Source: Streptomyces actinomycinicus (lineage in GTDB: Bacteria > Actinomycetota > Actinomycetes > Streptomycetales > Streptomycetaceae). From it: a DNA stretch of 64,000 nt. The notes below the pieces were generated by a model. That model was not told where the DNA came from and searched no databases. It saw only the letters and a program-made list of their open reading frames with translations. Made by a program: the position numbers and the translations under genes. The DNA lies in the NCBI RefSeq assembly GCF_016741775.1, contig NZ_JAERRK010000021.1, positions 107,480 to 171,479 of the forward strand, read 5' to 3'. This document shows, in pieces, positions 50,475 to 59,109 of the stretch; positions within the stretch are counted from its first letter, which is position 1; each line of letters opens with the position of its first letter.

Positions 50475-51263
50475 ATGCTCTCGGCCAAGAGTCTGTTCCA
50501 GGAGATCCTCGACAACGACGAGTCCTTCCGGCTCTTCTGCTCCATCGCCGCCAGCGGAGAGTCCCAGGGCGGCTGGGAGAACGGGCGGATCGCCGCACTG
50601 GTCCCGCCCGCAGAGCGCGCGCTGGCCCCCAGGATCGCCCGCCACGGCGCCGACGAGGACAAGCACGGCCGCATCTTCAACGCCCTGTTGCGCAAGCGCG
50701 GGCTCACCCCCGTCCCCGTACCGCCCGAGACCGACTACACGATGCTCCTGGAACGGCACGGCATCGGCCTCGCCCACGACAAACTCCGCCGCGACGAGCC
50801 GCTCACCGTGCGGGACCTCATCGTCTACCTCGCCCACAGCAGGGTCACCGAACAACGCGCCGCCGAGCAGATGGCGATGCTCCGCGCCCACTTCGCCGAC
50901 CACCCCGACATCGGCAGGGCGGTCCGCATGATCTCCCACGACGAGGACAACCACCTCGCCTACACCCACGAGGAACTGCTGCGATTCGCCGCCGCCGGAC
51001 ACGGCCGGCTGATCCAGCGCACCCTGCGCGAGTGCGCCCTCGCCGAGATCCGCGTCCACCGGGACGTCAGCCTCGCCGTCATGGCCCGCATGGGCCGCAT
51101 CCTGCACTGGTCCCGCGCCAGGTCCGCGGTGCTCACGGCCGCCGTCCACGCCGCCTACGCCTACGAACGCCTCGCCGGCTGGCACCGCATGGTCACCCTC
51201 AGCATGCCCCGGCACCGCGACGCCCTGGGCGGACCGGAGACCCCCGCCCCCGAGTTCGCCTAG
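50475..51263 (+). CDS. Ferritin-like di-iron protein of unknown reaction, 262 aa
   Basis: All-helical protein with carboxylate/His pairs in the ferritin-like order: PPAERALAPRIARHGADEDK with H following, TEQRAAEQMAML, and SHDEDNHLAYTHEEL. These could form a di-iron site, as in rubrerythrin/MiaE-type enzymes. No signal peptide. The ATG at 50475 (MLSAKSL) is preferred with GGAGG 8 bp upstream; a GTG at 50466 is possible. The function is not known to me. Confidence 0.78.
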   Translation: MLSAKSLFQEILDNDESFRLFCSIAASGESQGGWENGRIAALVPPAERALAPRIARHGADEDKHGRIFNALLRKRGLTPVPVPPETDYTMLLERHGIGLAHDKLRRDEPLTVRDLIVYLAHSRVTEQRAAEQMAMLRAHFADHPDIGRAVRMISHDEDNHLAYTHEELLRFAAAGHGRLIQRTLRECALAEIRVHRDVSLAVMARMGRILHWSRARSAVLTAAVHAAYAYERLAGWHRMVTLSMPRHRDALGGPETPAPEFA

Positions 51264-51269
51264 CGCGCC

Positions 51270-52274
51270 TCACAGCCAGCCGCGCCGCTTGAACAGCCGG
51301 TACAGCAACACCTCCAGGGAGGCCATGAGGGCGAGCACCCCGGGATACCCCCACGCCCATCGCAACTCCGGCATGTGCTGGAAGTTCATGCCGTAGATGC
51401 CCGCGATCAGCGTGGGCACCGCGGCCATCGCCGCCCACGCCGAGATCTTCCGCATGTCGTCGTTCTGCCGCACGCCCGTCTGCGCCAGATGCGCCGACAG
51501 GATGTCCGAGATCAGCCGGTCCAGGGCCTCCACGGACTCGTTCACGCGCGTGAGGTGGTCGCTCACGTCCCGGAAGAAGGGCCGCGCCTTGTCGTGCACG
51601 AAGGGCACCTCGGTGCCCATCGGACCGGTGCCGGCCAGCTTGATCAGCGGCAGTGCCAGCGGCCCGGTGGCCCGCCGGAACTCCAGCACCTGCCGCTTGA
51701 AGGTGTAGATCCGCGACGCGGTGTTGCGCGAACCCCCCAGCTCCGGCTGGAACACCTCCGCCTCCAGCTCGTCCAGGTCGGTCTGCAGCTCGGTCGCCAC
51801 CTCCAGATAGTGGTCGACGATGGCGTCGGCGATCGCGTACAGCACGGCGGTCGGACCCTTGTCGAGCATCTCGGGCTCGTGCTCCAGCCGCCGCCGCACG
51901 GCAGCCAGGGGCGAACCCTCGCCGTGCCGCACGGTCACCACGAAACCCTCACCGACGAAGACCATCACCTCGCCGGCCGAGACGGTGTCGCCCTCGGGCT
52001 CGTACACCACCGGTTTCAGCACCATGAAGAGCGAGTCGTCGTACACCTCCAGTTTGGGCCGCTGATGTGCCTTGAGGGCGTCCTCCACGGCCAGCCGGTG
52101 CAGCCCGAACTCCTGGGTGACCAGGTCGAACTCCCGCTCGGACGGCTCATGCAGCCCGATCCACACGAAACCGCCCGCCGCACGGGCCTCGGCGAGCGCG
52201 TCCGACAGGTCGTCCGGGCCCTCTGTACGGTGCCCGTGCCGGTAGACGGCGCAGTCCACGATCACTCGGCGCAT
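51270..52274 (-). CDS. corA: CorA-family Mg2+/Co2+ channel, 334 aa
   Basis: A long cytoplasmic alpha/beta funnel domain is followed by two C-terminal membrane helices. The signature GMNF is in AGIYGMNFQHMPEL and the C-terminus is basic (YRLFKRRGWL). The length is standard for CorA. It is convergent with the ferritin-like gene (6-bp gap) and divergent from the histidine-phosphatase gene. Confidence 0.95.
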   Translation of the reverse strand: MRRVIVDCAVYRHGHRTEGPDDLSDALAEARAAGGFVWIGLHEPSEREFDLVTQEFGLHRLAVEDALKAHQRPKLEVYDDSLFMVLKPVVYEPEGDTVSAGEVMVFVGEGFVVTVRHGEGSPLAAVRRRLEHEPEMLDKGPTAVLYAIADAIVDHYLEVATELQTDLDELEAEVFQPELGGSRNTASRIYTFKRQVLEFRRATGPLALPLIKLAGTGPMGTEVPFVHDKARPFFRDVSDHLTRVNESVEALDRLISDILSAHLAQTGVRQNDDMRKISAWAAMAAVPTLIAGIYGMNFQHMPELRWAWGYPGVLALMASLEVLLYRLFKRRGWL

Positions 52275-52326
52275 TCTCCCTTCGCCCGGCCATCAGTGCA
52301 TTCCCTGATGCGCCTACCCTGTCCGC

Positions 52327-53013
52327 ATGCCCACGCTGATCCTCGTAAGGCACGGACGCTCCACCGCCAACACCTCGGGCGTGCTCGCCGGATGGACGCC
52401 CGGCGTCTCCCTGGACGAGCGCGGGGCGGCGCAGGCCGCCGCGCTGCCCGGACGGCTCGCCGGCCTGCCGCTCTCCGAGGTCGTCACCAGCCCCCTGCAG
52501 CGCTGCCAGGAGACCGTACGGCCCCTGCTCGAGGCCCGCCCCGGCCTGCGCTCCCACACCGACGAGCGGATCGGGGAGTGCCACTACGGCGACTGGTCCG
52601 GCCGCAAGCTCGCCGAGCTGACGGACGAGCCGCTGATGGAGGTCGTGCAGGCCCACCCGTCCGCCGCCGCGTTCCCCGGCGGTGAGTCCATGCGGGCCAT
52701 GCAGACCCGCGCCGCCGAGGCCGTACGCGAGTGGAACGCGCGCGTGGAGCGCGACCACGGCGCCGACGCCGTCTACCTCATGTGCTCCCACGGTGACATC
52801 ATCAAATCCCTCGTCGCCGACGCCCTCGGCCTCCATCTCGACCTCTTCCAGCGGATCTCCGTGGAACCGTGTTCCATCACCGCCATCCGCTACACCCGCC
52901 TCAGGCCGTTTCTCGTCCGCCTCGGCGACACCGGGGACTTCGCTTCGCTCGCCCCGCGCGAGGAACCCGGCGAGGGCGACGCACCGGTCGGGGGCGGTGC
53001 GGGCGCACCGTGA
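52327..53013 (+). CDS. Histidine phosphatase (MSMEG_4193 family), 228 aa
   Basis: Phosphoglycerate-mutase-like fold with the catalytic LILVRHGRSTAN, ECHYGDWSGRKL and the second His in MCSHGDIIKSL. It belongs to the family (TIGR03848) that is encoded just upstream of mshC across actinobacteria. Here it starts a run of four co-directional genes ending with mshC. A link to mycothiol or a related cofactor has been suggested only from co-occurrence. Confidence 0.93.
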   Translation: MPTLILVRHGRSTANTSGVLAGWTPGVSLDERGAAQAAALPGRLAGLPLSEVVTSPLQRCQETVRPLLEARPGLRSHTDERIGECHYGDWSGRKLAELTDEPLMEVVQAHPSAAAFPGGESMRAMQTRAAEAVREWNARVERDHGADAVYLMCSHGDIIKSLVADALGLHLDLFQRISVEPCSITAIRYTRLRPFLVRLGDTGDFASLAPREEPGEGDAPVGGGAGAP

Positions 53014-53104
53014 TCGTCGGCCGCAGTAGGGTGAAGCGATCCACCCAGTCGCTTGTCCGTACGGCCCACCCCGCCGAAACTCTCGAACTCAATGGAGACA
53101 GGAC

Positions 53105-53695
53105 GTGTCCCGTCAGGTGTTCCTCTACGACCAGCCGGACCGGTTCGTGGCCGGCACGGTCGGACTGCCCGGGCGCCGTACGTTCTTCCTCCAGGCCACC
53201 GCAGGCCCCCGGGTGACCAGCGTGGTCCTGGAGAAGACCCAGGTCGCCGCGCTCGCCGAGCGCATGGACGAACTGCTCGACGAGGTCGTACGGCGTAGCG
53301 GCGGCAGCGCCGCCGTCCCCGCCATGGCGCCCTCGGAGATCTCCGACACCGCCCCGCTGGAGACCCCCGTCGAGGAGGAGTTCCGGGTCGGCACGATGGC
53401 GCTGGCCTGGGACGGTGAGGACCAGCGCATGATCGTCGAGGCGCAGGCCCTGGTGGAGCTGGAGGCCGACACCGAGGAAGACCTCGCCGAGGCCGAGGAA
53501 CGCCTGCTCCAGGACGAGGAGAACGGCCCCCCGATGCTGCGGGTCCGGCTCACCGGCGCGCAGGCCCGGGCCTTCGCCAAGCGCGCCCTCGACGTCGTCA
53601 ACGCCGGGCGGCCGCCGTGCCCGCTGTGCAGCCTCCCGCTCGATCCGGAAGGACACGTATGTCCGCGCCAGAACGGATACCGCCGCGGAGCGTGA
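53105..53695 (+). CDS. DUF3090 family protein, 196 aa
   Basis: Second gene of the conserved mshC neighbourhood (TIGR03847). SRQVFLYDQPDRFVAGTVG at the front, and a C-terminal zinc-binding-like Cys set: CPLCSLPLDPEGHVCPRQNG, where the three Cys and one His could hold a metal. GTG at 53105 with GGAGACAGGA upstream. It overlaps the next gene by 37 bp. Molecular function unknown. Confidence 0.92.
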   Translation: MSRQVFLYDQPDRFVAGTVGLPGRRTFFLQATAGPRVTSVVLEKTQVAALAERMDELLDEVVRRSGGSAAVPAMAPSEISDTAPLETPVEEEFRVGTMALAWDGEDQRMIVEAQALVELEADTEEDLAEAEERLLQDEENGPPMLRVRLTGAQARAFAKRALDVVNAGRPPCPLCSLPLDPEGHVCPRQNGYRRGA

Positions 53696-54498
53696 CGCCC
53701 ACGGACCCGGCGGCCGACCCGGCCGCCGTCGCGTTGATCACGCACGGGGAACTCACCGTGCGCGGCCGCATCCGTGAGGCGTCCAACGCGGCGCTGTTCT
53801 GCACGGTCGCCCACGACGGCCGGGAAGCCACCTGCGTGTACAAGCCCGTGGCCGGGGAGCGCCCCCTGTGGGACTTCCCCGACGGCACGCTCGCGGGCCG
53901 GGAGACGGCCGCCTACACCGTCTCCGAGGCCACCGGCTGGGGGCTGGTGCCGCCGACCGTGCTGCGCGACGGACCCTATGGCGAGGGCATGGTCCAGCTG
54001 TGGATCGACGCCACCCCGGATGCGGAACTCCTCGCCCTGGTCGACGGCGAGGAGCCGGAACCCGGCTGGAGGGCCATCGGCCTCGCCGACGTCGGCGAGG
54101 GCCGGACCGCACTGCTGGTGCACGCCGACGACGAACGGCTGCGCCGGCTCGCCGTCCTCGACGCGGTGATCAACAACGCCGACCGCAAGGGCGGCCACCT
54201 GCTGCCCACCGCCGACGGCCGGCTCTACGGCATCGACCACGGCGTCACCTTCAACGTCGACGACAAGCTGCGCACGCTGCTGTGGGGCTGGGCCGGGGAA
54301 CCGCTCACCCCGGAGGCCGTCGACGTCCTCGAGGGGCTGCGCGACGGCCTGCGCGGGGAGCTGGGCGAGCGGCTGGCCCGGCTGATCACCGCGGCCGAGA
54401 TCGACGCCACGCGCGCGCGGGTCGACGCACTGCTCGCCTCGGGCCTCCACCCCGAGCCGAACGGGCAGTGGCCGGCCATCCCCTGGCCGCCGGTGTAA
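53659..54498 (+). CDS. SCO1664-family kinase-like protein, 279 aa
   Basis: Third gene of the mshC neighbourhood (TIGR03843), distantly related to phosphatidylinositol 3/4-kinases. ATCVYKPVAGERPLWDFPDG carries the phosphate-binding Lys, NNADRKGGHLL is the catalytic loop and GIDHGVTFN the metal-binding loop. The ATG at 53659 lies inside the DUF3090 gene with GGAAGGA upstream, so translation is coupled. Substrate unknown; a small-molecule or protein kinase is possible. Confidence 0.92.
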   Translation: MSAPERIPPRSVTPTDPAADPAAVALITHGELTVRGRIREASNAALFCTVAHDGREATCVYKPVAGERPLWDFPDGTLAGRETAAYTVSEATGWGLVPPTVLRDGPYGEGMVQLWIDATPDAELLALVDGEEPEPGWRAIGLADVGEGRTALLVHADDERLRRLAVLDAVINNADRKGGHLLPTADGRLYGIDHGVTFNVDDKLRTLLWGWAGEPLTPEAVDVLEGLRDGLRGELGERLARLITAAEIDATRARVDALLASGLHPEPNGQWPAIPWPPV

Positions 54499-54591
54499 GC
54501 ACACCGGGCGCCGAGACACAAGAACGCGGAACCGGTCATCCGGCTTGATCCCGTTCGTATCCGCCGCTCGGAGCCGGTTAGGCTCATGTAC

Positions 54592-55821
54592 ATGCATGCC
54601 TGGCCCGCTTCCGAGGTCCCCGCCCTGCCTGGTCAGGGCCGCGACCTGAGGATCCACGACACCGCGACCGGCGGTCTGGTCACCCTCGACCCCGGTCCCG
54701 TCGCCCGCATCTACGTCTGCGGCATCACCCCGTACGACGCGACCCACATGGGTCACGCGGCGACCTACAACGCGTTCGACCTCGTCCAGCGCGTGTGGCT
54801 CGACACCAAGCGGCAGGTCCACTACGTCCAGAACGTCACCGACGTCGACGATCCGCTGCTGGAGCGCGCGGTCCGGGACGGCGTCGACTGGGTCGCCCTC
54901 GCCGAGAAGGAGACCGCCCTCTTCCGCGAGGACATGACCGCCCTGCGGATGCTCCCGCCGCAGCACTACATAGGCGCCGTCGAGGCGATACCCGGCATCG
55001 TCCCGCTCGTGGAGCGGCTGCGTGAACTCGGCGCCGCCTACGAGCTGGACGGCGACATCTACTTCTCCGTCGAGTCCGACCCGCACTTCGGCGAGGTCTC
55101 GAACCTGGACGCGGCCGCCATGCGGCTGCTCTCCGCCGAGCGCGGCGGCGACCCCGAGCGCCCCGGCAAGAAGAACCCGCTCGACCCGATGCTGTGGATG
55201 GCCGCCCGTGAGGGCGAGCCCAGCTGGGACGGCGGCTCCCTCGGCCACGGCCGCCCCGGCTGGCACATCGAGTGCGTGGCCATCGCCCTCGACCACCTCG
55301 GCATGGGCTTCGACGTCCAGGGCGGCGGCTCCGACCTCGCCTTCCCGCACCACGAGATGGGCGCCTCGCACGCCCAGGTGCTCACCGGCGAGTTCCCCAT
55401 GGCCAAGGCCTACGTCCACGCCGGCATGGTCGCCCTGCACGGCGAGAAGATGTCCAAGTCCAAGGGCAACCTCGTCTTCGTCTCCCGGCTGCGCCGGGAC
55501 GGCGTCGACCCCGCCGCCATCCGGCTGGCCCTCCTCTCCCACCACTACCGCGCCGACTGGGAGTGGACCGACCAGGTCCTGCAGGACGCCCTCGCCCGCC
55601 TCGGCCACTGGCGCGCGGCCGTCTCCCGGCCCGACGGCCCGTCCGCCGACGCGACGGTCGAAGAGATCCGCGAGGCCCTGGCGAACGACCTGGACGCCCC
55701 CGCGGCCCTCGCGGCGGTGGACCGCTGGGCGGCCCGCCAGGAGTCGGAGGGCGGCACCGACACGGCCGCCCCCGGCGTCGTCACGCGTGCCGTGGACGCG
55801 CTGCTCGGGGTGGCTCTCTGA
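54592..55821 (+). CDS. mshC: MshC, cysteine:GlcN-Ins ligase of mycothiol synthesis, 409 aa
   Basis: ATP-dependent ligation of L-Cys to 1-D-myo-inosityl-2-amino-2-deoxy-alpha-D-glucopyranoside. A paralogue of CysRS: HMGHAATYNAFDL is the HIGH-like site, GEKMSKSKGN the KMSKS loop, and zinc ligands are in YVCGITPYD and WHIECVAIA/FPHHEMGAS. The start MHAWPASEV at 54592 matches the known N-terminus; an ATG at 54586 adds two residues. A TAGGCT hexamer at 54579-54584 and absence of a Shine-Dalgarno suggest a leaderless transcript. Confidence 0.97.
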   Translation: MHAWPASEVPALPGQGRDLRIHDTATGGLVTLDPGPVARIYVCGITPYDATHMGHAATYNAFDLVQRVWLDTKRQVHYVQNVTDVDDPLLERAVRDGVDWVALAEKETALFREDMTALRMLPPQHYIGAVEAIPGIVPLVERLRELGAAYELDGDIYFSVESDPHFGEVSNLDAAAMRLLSAERGGDPERPGKKNPLDPMLWMAAREGEPSWDGGSLGHGRPGWHIECVAIALDHLGMGFDVQGGGSDLAFPHHEMGASHAQVLTGEFPMAKAYVHAGMVALHGEKMSKSKGNLVFVSRLRRDGVDPAAIRLALLSHHYRADWEWTDQVLQDALARLGHWRAAVSRPDGPSADATVEEIREALANDLDAPAALAAVDRWAARQESEGGTDTAAPGVVTRAVDALLGVAL

Positions 55822-55837
55822 GCGGAGCGAGCGGGAG

Positions 55838-55895
55838 CGCCCCTTGAGCGGTGCGGGGAACTGCACGAGCAGCCAGGACGGGCCCGCAGCCGCGC
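55838..55895. repeat. Inverted copy of dispersed intergenic element
   Basis: GTGCGGGGAACTGCACGAGC and GCCAGGACGGGCCCGCAGCC, read on the minus strand, give the CTGGCTGCTCGTGCAGTTCC / CCGCACC element related to the copies at 4865-4990 and 13509-13543. It lies just after mshC. Confidence 0.6.
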
Positions 55896-55936
55896 AACGG
55901 TCCGAAGCGGCACCCGTAGCGCATCGCCGACGAGCA

Positions 55937-55972
55937 AGAAGGGGCGCTTCCCCCAGGGGAAGCGCCCCTTCT
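55937..55972. terminator. Strong bidirectional terminator between mshC and PAC2 gene
   Basis: AGAAGGGGCGCTTCCCC pairs perfectly over 17 bp with GGGGAAGCGCCCCTTCT around a CA apex, with flanking AAG/CTC. Confidence 0.85.
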
Positions 55973-55980
55973 CCGTACCC

Positions 55981-56901
55981 TCAGTCCTCCGAACCGTCCT
56001 CGTCGTCCTCCCTGCCCCCGCCGCCACCGGCCGGAGGCCGCTGCTTCCCGCCCGGAGGGCCCACGTCCCGCCGCCGCAGATACCGCTCGAACTCGCGGGC
56101 GATCGCCTCACCCGACGCCTCCGGCAGCTCGGCCGTGTCCCGGGCCTCCTCCAGCGTCTGGACGTACTCGGCGACCTCGCTGTCCTCCGCGGCCAGCTGG
56201 TCCACGCCCACCTGCCAGGCACGCGCGTCCTCGGGCAGCTCACCCTGCGGCACACGCAGGTCCAGCAGGTCCTCCAGCCGGTTCAGCAGGGCCAGCGTGG
56301 CCTTCGGGTTGGGCGGCTGGGAGACGTAGTGCGGTACGGCCGCCCACAGCGACACCGCCGGGACGCCGGCGTGCGTGCACGCCTCCTGCAGGACGCCGAC
56401 GATGCCCGTCGGGCCCTCGTACTTGGTCTCCTCCAGGTCCATGCGCTGGGCCAGGTCGGGATCGGACGTGACCCCGCTGACCGGCACCGGACGCGTGTGC
56501 GGGGTGTCACCGAGCAGCGCGCCCAGGATGACCACCAGCTCCACGCCCAGCTCGTGCGCGAAACCGAGCAGCTCGTTGCAGAACGAGCGCCACCGCATGG
56601 ACGGTTCGATGCCGCGGACCAGCACCAGGTCGCGCGGCTTCTCGCCGCCGACCCGGACCACCGACAACCTTGTCGTCGGCCACGTGATCTTTCGCACACC
56701 GGCGTCCATGAACACCGTGGGCCGGTTCACCTGGAAGTCGTAGTAGTCCTCGGCGTCGAGCGCCGCGAAGACCTCGCCCTTCCATTCGCGTTCCAGATGC
56801 GCGACCGCCGTGGAGGCGGCGTCACCGGCATCGTTCCAGCCCTCGAACGCGGCCACCATGACTGGGTCGATCAGCTCGGGAACCCCCTCCAGCTCGATCA
56901 C
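55981..56901 (-). CDS. PAC2-family (proteasome-assembly-chaperone-like) protein, 306 aa
   Basis: PAC2 fold: LIDPVMVAAFEGWNDAGDAAS, then ELVVILGALLGDTPHTRPVP and PAVSLWAAVPHYVSQPPNPKA. In actinobacteria this gene is regularly placed beside mshC. A direct link to the 20S proteasome has not been shown for bacterial members as far as I know. The last 30 residues are Gly/Pro/acidic and probably disordered. Confidence 0.93.
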   Translation of the reverse strand: MIELEGVPELIDPVMVAAFEGWNDAGDAASTAVAHLEREWKGEVFAALDAEDYYDFQVNRPTVFMDAGVRKITWPTTRLSVVRVGGEKPRDLVLVRGIEPSMRWRSFCNELLGFAHELGVELVVILGALLGDTPHTRPVPVSGVTSDPDLAQRMDLEETKYEGPTGIVGVLQEACTHAGVPAVSLWAAVPHYVSQPPNPKATLALLNRLEDLLDLRVPQGELPEDARAWQVGVDQLAAEDSEVAEYVQTLEEARDTAELPEASGEAIAREFERYLRRRDVGPPGGKQRPPAGGGGGREDDEDGSED

Positions 56902-57063
56902 CCAGTGCCTCCTTCCGACGTGCCCTCGCTTGACTCACCAACCTTACGGCGTCCGGCGGGGGCGCCCGCAGCCCCCTTGTGTGGGGGAGTGACCGGATCA
57001 CTGCCCCGTTCGCCGGGCGGGAACACCCGGCGCCCGCACTCGGAGGCGTACGACGGCCACGGC

Positions 57064-57270
57064 TCACGGCGTGGACCGCAGCCCCCGCTCCACGCTCGCG
57101 ATGTGTGTGAGCCCCCGCCAGATCCGGGCCCGGGTGGCGGGCCCCGCCAGGCCGTCCGGCGGCGAACACGGCACCGAGTTGCCGGCACGGCGCACGATGC
57201 CCTGGTGGAACTCCACGTACATCGCGACCAGTTGCTCCCCCGACGGCCCGGCCTCCCGTCGCCCGGACAC
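57064..57270 (-). CDS. Small protein of unknown function, 68 aa
   Basis: The GTG start at 57270 gives a basic peptide with QLVAMYVEFHQGIVRRAGNS and ends GLTHIASVERGLRSTP. The middle looks like a short amphipathic helix, and third-position GC is consistent with coding. No family recognised. It lies between glpD and the PAC2 gene in the same direction as both. Confidence 0.5.
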   Translation of the reverse strand: MSGRREAGPSGEQLVAMYVEFHQGIVRRAGNSVPCSPPDGLAGPATRARIWRGLTHIASVERGLRSTP

Positions 57271-57321
57271 CGGATGTCCCGGCGGCCTTGATACGGCCGG
57301 GGCGCCGGACCCCGGACAGGC

Positions 57322-57359
57322 GCGAGGGGCGGCTCCAGCGGTGTGGAGCCACCCCTCGC
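57322..57359 (-). terminator. Terminator of the glycerol operon
   Basis: GCGAGGGGCGGCTCC pairs with GGAGCCACCCCTCGC (one mismatch) across an 8-nt loop, 85 bp after the glpD stop on the minus strand. Confidence 0.7.
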
Positions 57360-57444
57360 GGTGTTCCGGACCCGGTGCGGCGGGGCCCGGCGCTGCGGTG
57401 CCGGACGGTTCCGGTCAGGGAGGTGAACCGGCCGGCGCCGAGGC

Positions 57445-59061
57445 CTACTTCTTGTCGAGCAGGTCCTTGACCTTCGCGCGGACGTCGTCCGTGGCGAGAC
57501 CACGGATGGTCAGCGTGGTCCGGCGGCGCAGCACGTCGTCCGGCGTCTCGGCCCACTCGTGGTCACGGGCCCACACGACCTGCGCCCAGATCTCCGGCGC
57601 GTCGGGGTGGACGCGCTCGGCCAGTCCCGGGTGCTCGTTCGCCAGGCGGGCGATGTCGAAGGCGAGGGAGCCGTAGTGCGTCGCCAGGTGCTTGGCGGTG
57701 TCGGCGGCCATGCGCGGGCCGGGCGCCGGGTTGTCCACCAGCAGACGGTGGGCCACCGCGCGCGGGTTGGCGACACCGGGCAGCGGCAGCTTCTTCGGCA
57801 GCGAGGCGATCGGCTCGAAGTCGTCGCCGAGCGGGTGACCCGGCAGCGCCTCCAGCTTCTTCATGATCGTCCGGCCGATGTGGCGGAACGTCGTCCACTT
57901 GCCGCCCGCGACCGACAGCATCCCGGCCTTGCCCTCGGTCACCACGGTCTCGCGCTTGGCCTTGGCGGTGTCGCCGGGGCCGCCCGGCAGCACCCGCAGA
58001 CCGGCGAAGGCGTAGGTGATCAGGTCGCGCTGGAGCTGCTGGTCCCGGACGGAGAACGCCGCCTCGTCCAGGATCTGGGCTATGTCCTTCTCCGTGACGG
58101 ACACGTCCGCCGGGTCGCCCTCGAACTCCTCGTCGGTGGTGCCCAGCAGCAGCATGTCCTCCCACGGGAGGGCGAAGGTGATGCGGTACTTGTCGATCGG
58201 GGTGGCGAGCGCGGCCTTCCACGGCGAGGTGCGCTTCAGGACCAGGTGCGCGCCCTTGGACAGGCGGATGGACGGCGCCGCGTTCGGGTCCTCCATCTTG
58301 CGCAGGTGGTCGACCCACGGGCCGGTCGCGTTCAGCACCAGGCGGGCGTTGACGCCGAACTCGTCACCGGAGGTCCGGTCCTTCAGCTCGGCTCCCGTCA
58401 CCCGGCCGTTGGTGAAGCGCAGCCCGGTGACCTCGGCGTGGTTCAGGACGACCGCACCGGACTCGACGGCCGCACGGACCGTCATCAGGGCCATGCGCGC
58501 GTCGTTCATCTGGTCGTCGCCGTACACGGCCACGGCCTTGAGGTTCTCGGTGCGCAGCTCGGGCACGTCCTGCGCCGCCTTGGCGGGCGAGAGCAGGTGG
58601 CCGACGCCGTCACCGAAGGCGGAGAGCGCGGAGTAGGCGAAGACGCCCGCGCCGAGCTTCGCCGCGCCGTGCGGCCCGCCCTTGTACACGGGGAGGTAGA
58701 AGGTGAGCGGGTTCGCCAGGTGGGGGGCCACCTGGCGGGAGACCGCACGGCGCTCGAAGTGGTTCTCCGCCACCAGCTTCACCGCGCCGGTCTGCAGGTA
58801 GCGCAGACCGCCGTGGAGCAGCTTGGAGGAGGCGGAGGACGTGGCACCGGCGAAGTCGCCGGCGTCGACCAGCGCCACCCTGAGCCCGGACTGCGCGGCG
58901 TGCCAGGCGGTGGAGATGCCCAGAATGCCGCCGCCGATCACAAGAAGGTCGTACGACGCCTTGGCGAGCTGCTCCCGGGTCTCGGCCCGGCTCGGGTTCG
59001 AGCCGGAGGCCGGGTGCGTGCCCAGGGCAGGCACGGACTGCAGGGTGGACTGACTGGTCAT
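57445..59061 (-). CDS. glpD: Glycerol-3-phosphate dehydrogenase GlpD (GylB), 538 aa
   Basis: FAD-dependent oxidation of sn-glycerol 3-phosphate to dihydroxyacetone phosphate, membrane-associated, electrons to quinone. LLVIGGGILGISTAW is the FAD dinucleotide motif, followed by ATSSASSKLLHGGLRYL and VAGGKWTTFRHI. The length is typical. It is the last gene of glpF-glpK-glpD, named gylB in S. coelicolor. Confidence 0.97.
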   Translation of the reverse strand: MTSQSTLQSVPALGTHPASGSNPSRAETREQLAKASYDLLVIGGGILGISTAWHAAQSGLRVALVDAGDFAGATSSASSKLLHGGLRYLQTGAVKLVAENHFERRAVSRQVAPHLANPLTFYLPVYKGGPHGAAKLGAGVFAYSALSAFGDGVGHLLSPAKAAQDVPELRTENLKAVAVYGDDQMNDARMALMTVRAAVESGAVVLNHAEVTGLRFTNGRVTGAELKDRTSGDEFGVNARLVLNATGPWVDHLRKMEDPNAAPSIRLSKGAHLVLKRTSPWKAALATPIDKYRITFALPWEDMLLLGTTDEEFEGDPADVSVTEKDIAQILDEAAFSVRDQQLQRDLITYAFAGLRVLPGGPGDTAKAKRETVVTEGKAGMLSVAGGKWTTFRHIGRTIMKKLEALPGHPLGDDFEPIASLPKKLPLPGVANPRAVAHRLLVDNPAPGPRMAADTAKHLATHYGSLAFDIARLANEHPGLAERVHPDAPEIWAQVVWARDHEWAETPDDVLRRRTTLTIRGLATDDVRAKVKDLLDKK

Positions 59062-59109
59062 GTCGGGTACTTACTCCTCGTCAGAGATGTCTGAGCCGTC
59101 TCGGGGCAC

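Noticed and set aside
54528..54555. SigR-like promoter (GGAAC ... GTT) upstream of mshC
   Set aside because: The spacing is 20 nt rather than 18-19 and the -35 ends in C; too weak to call. A TAGGCT -10 close to the start is a simpler choice.
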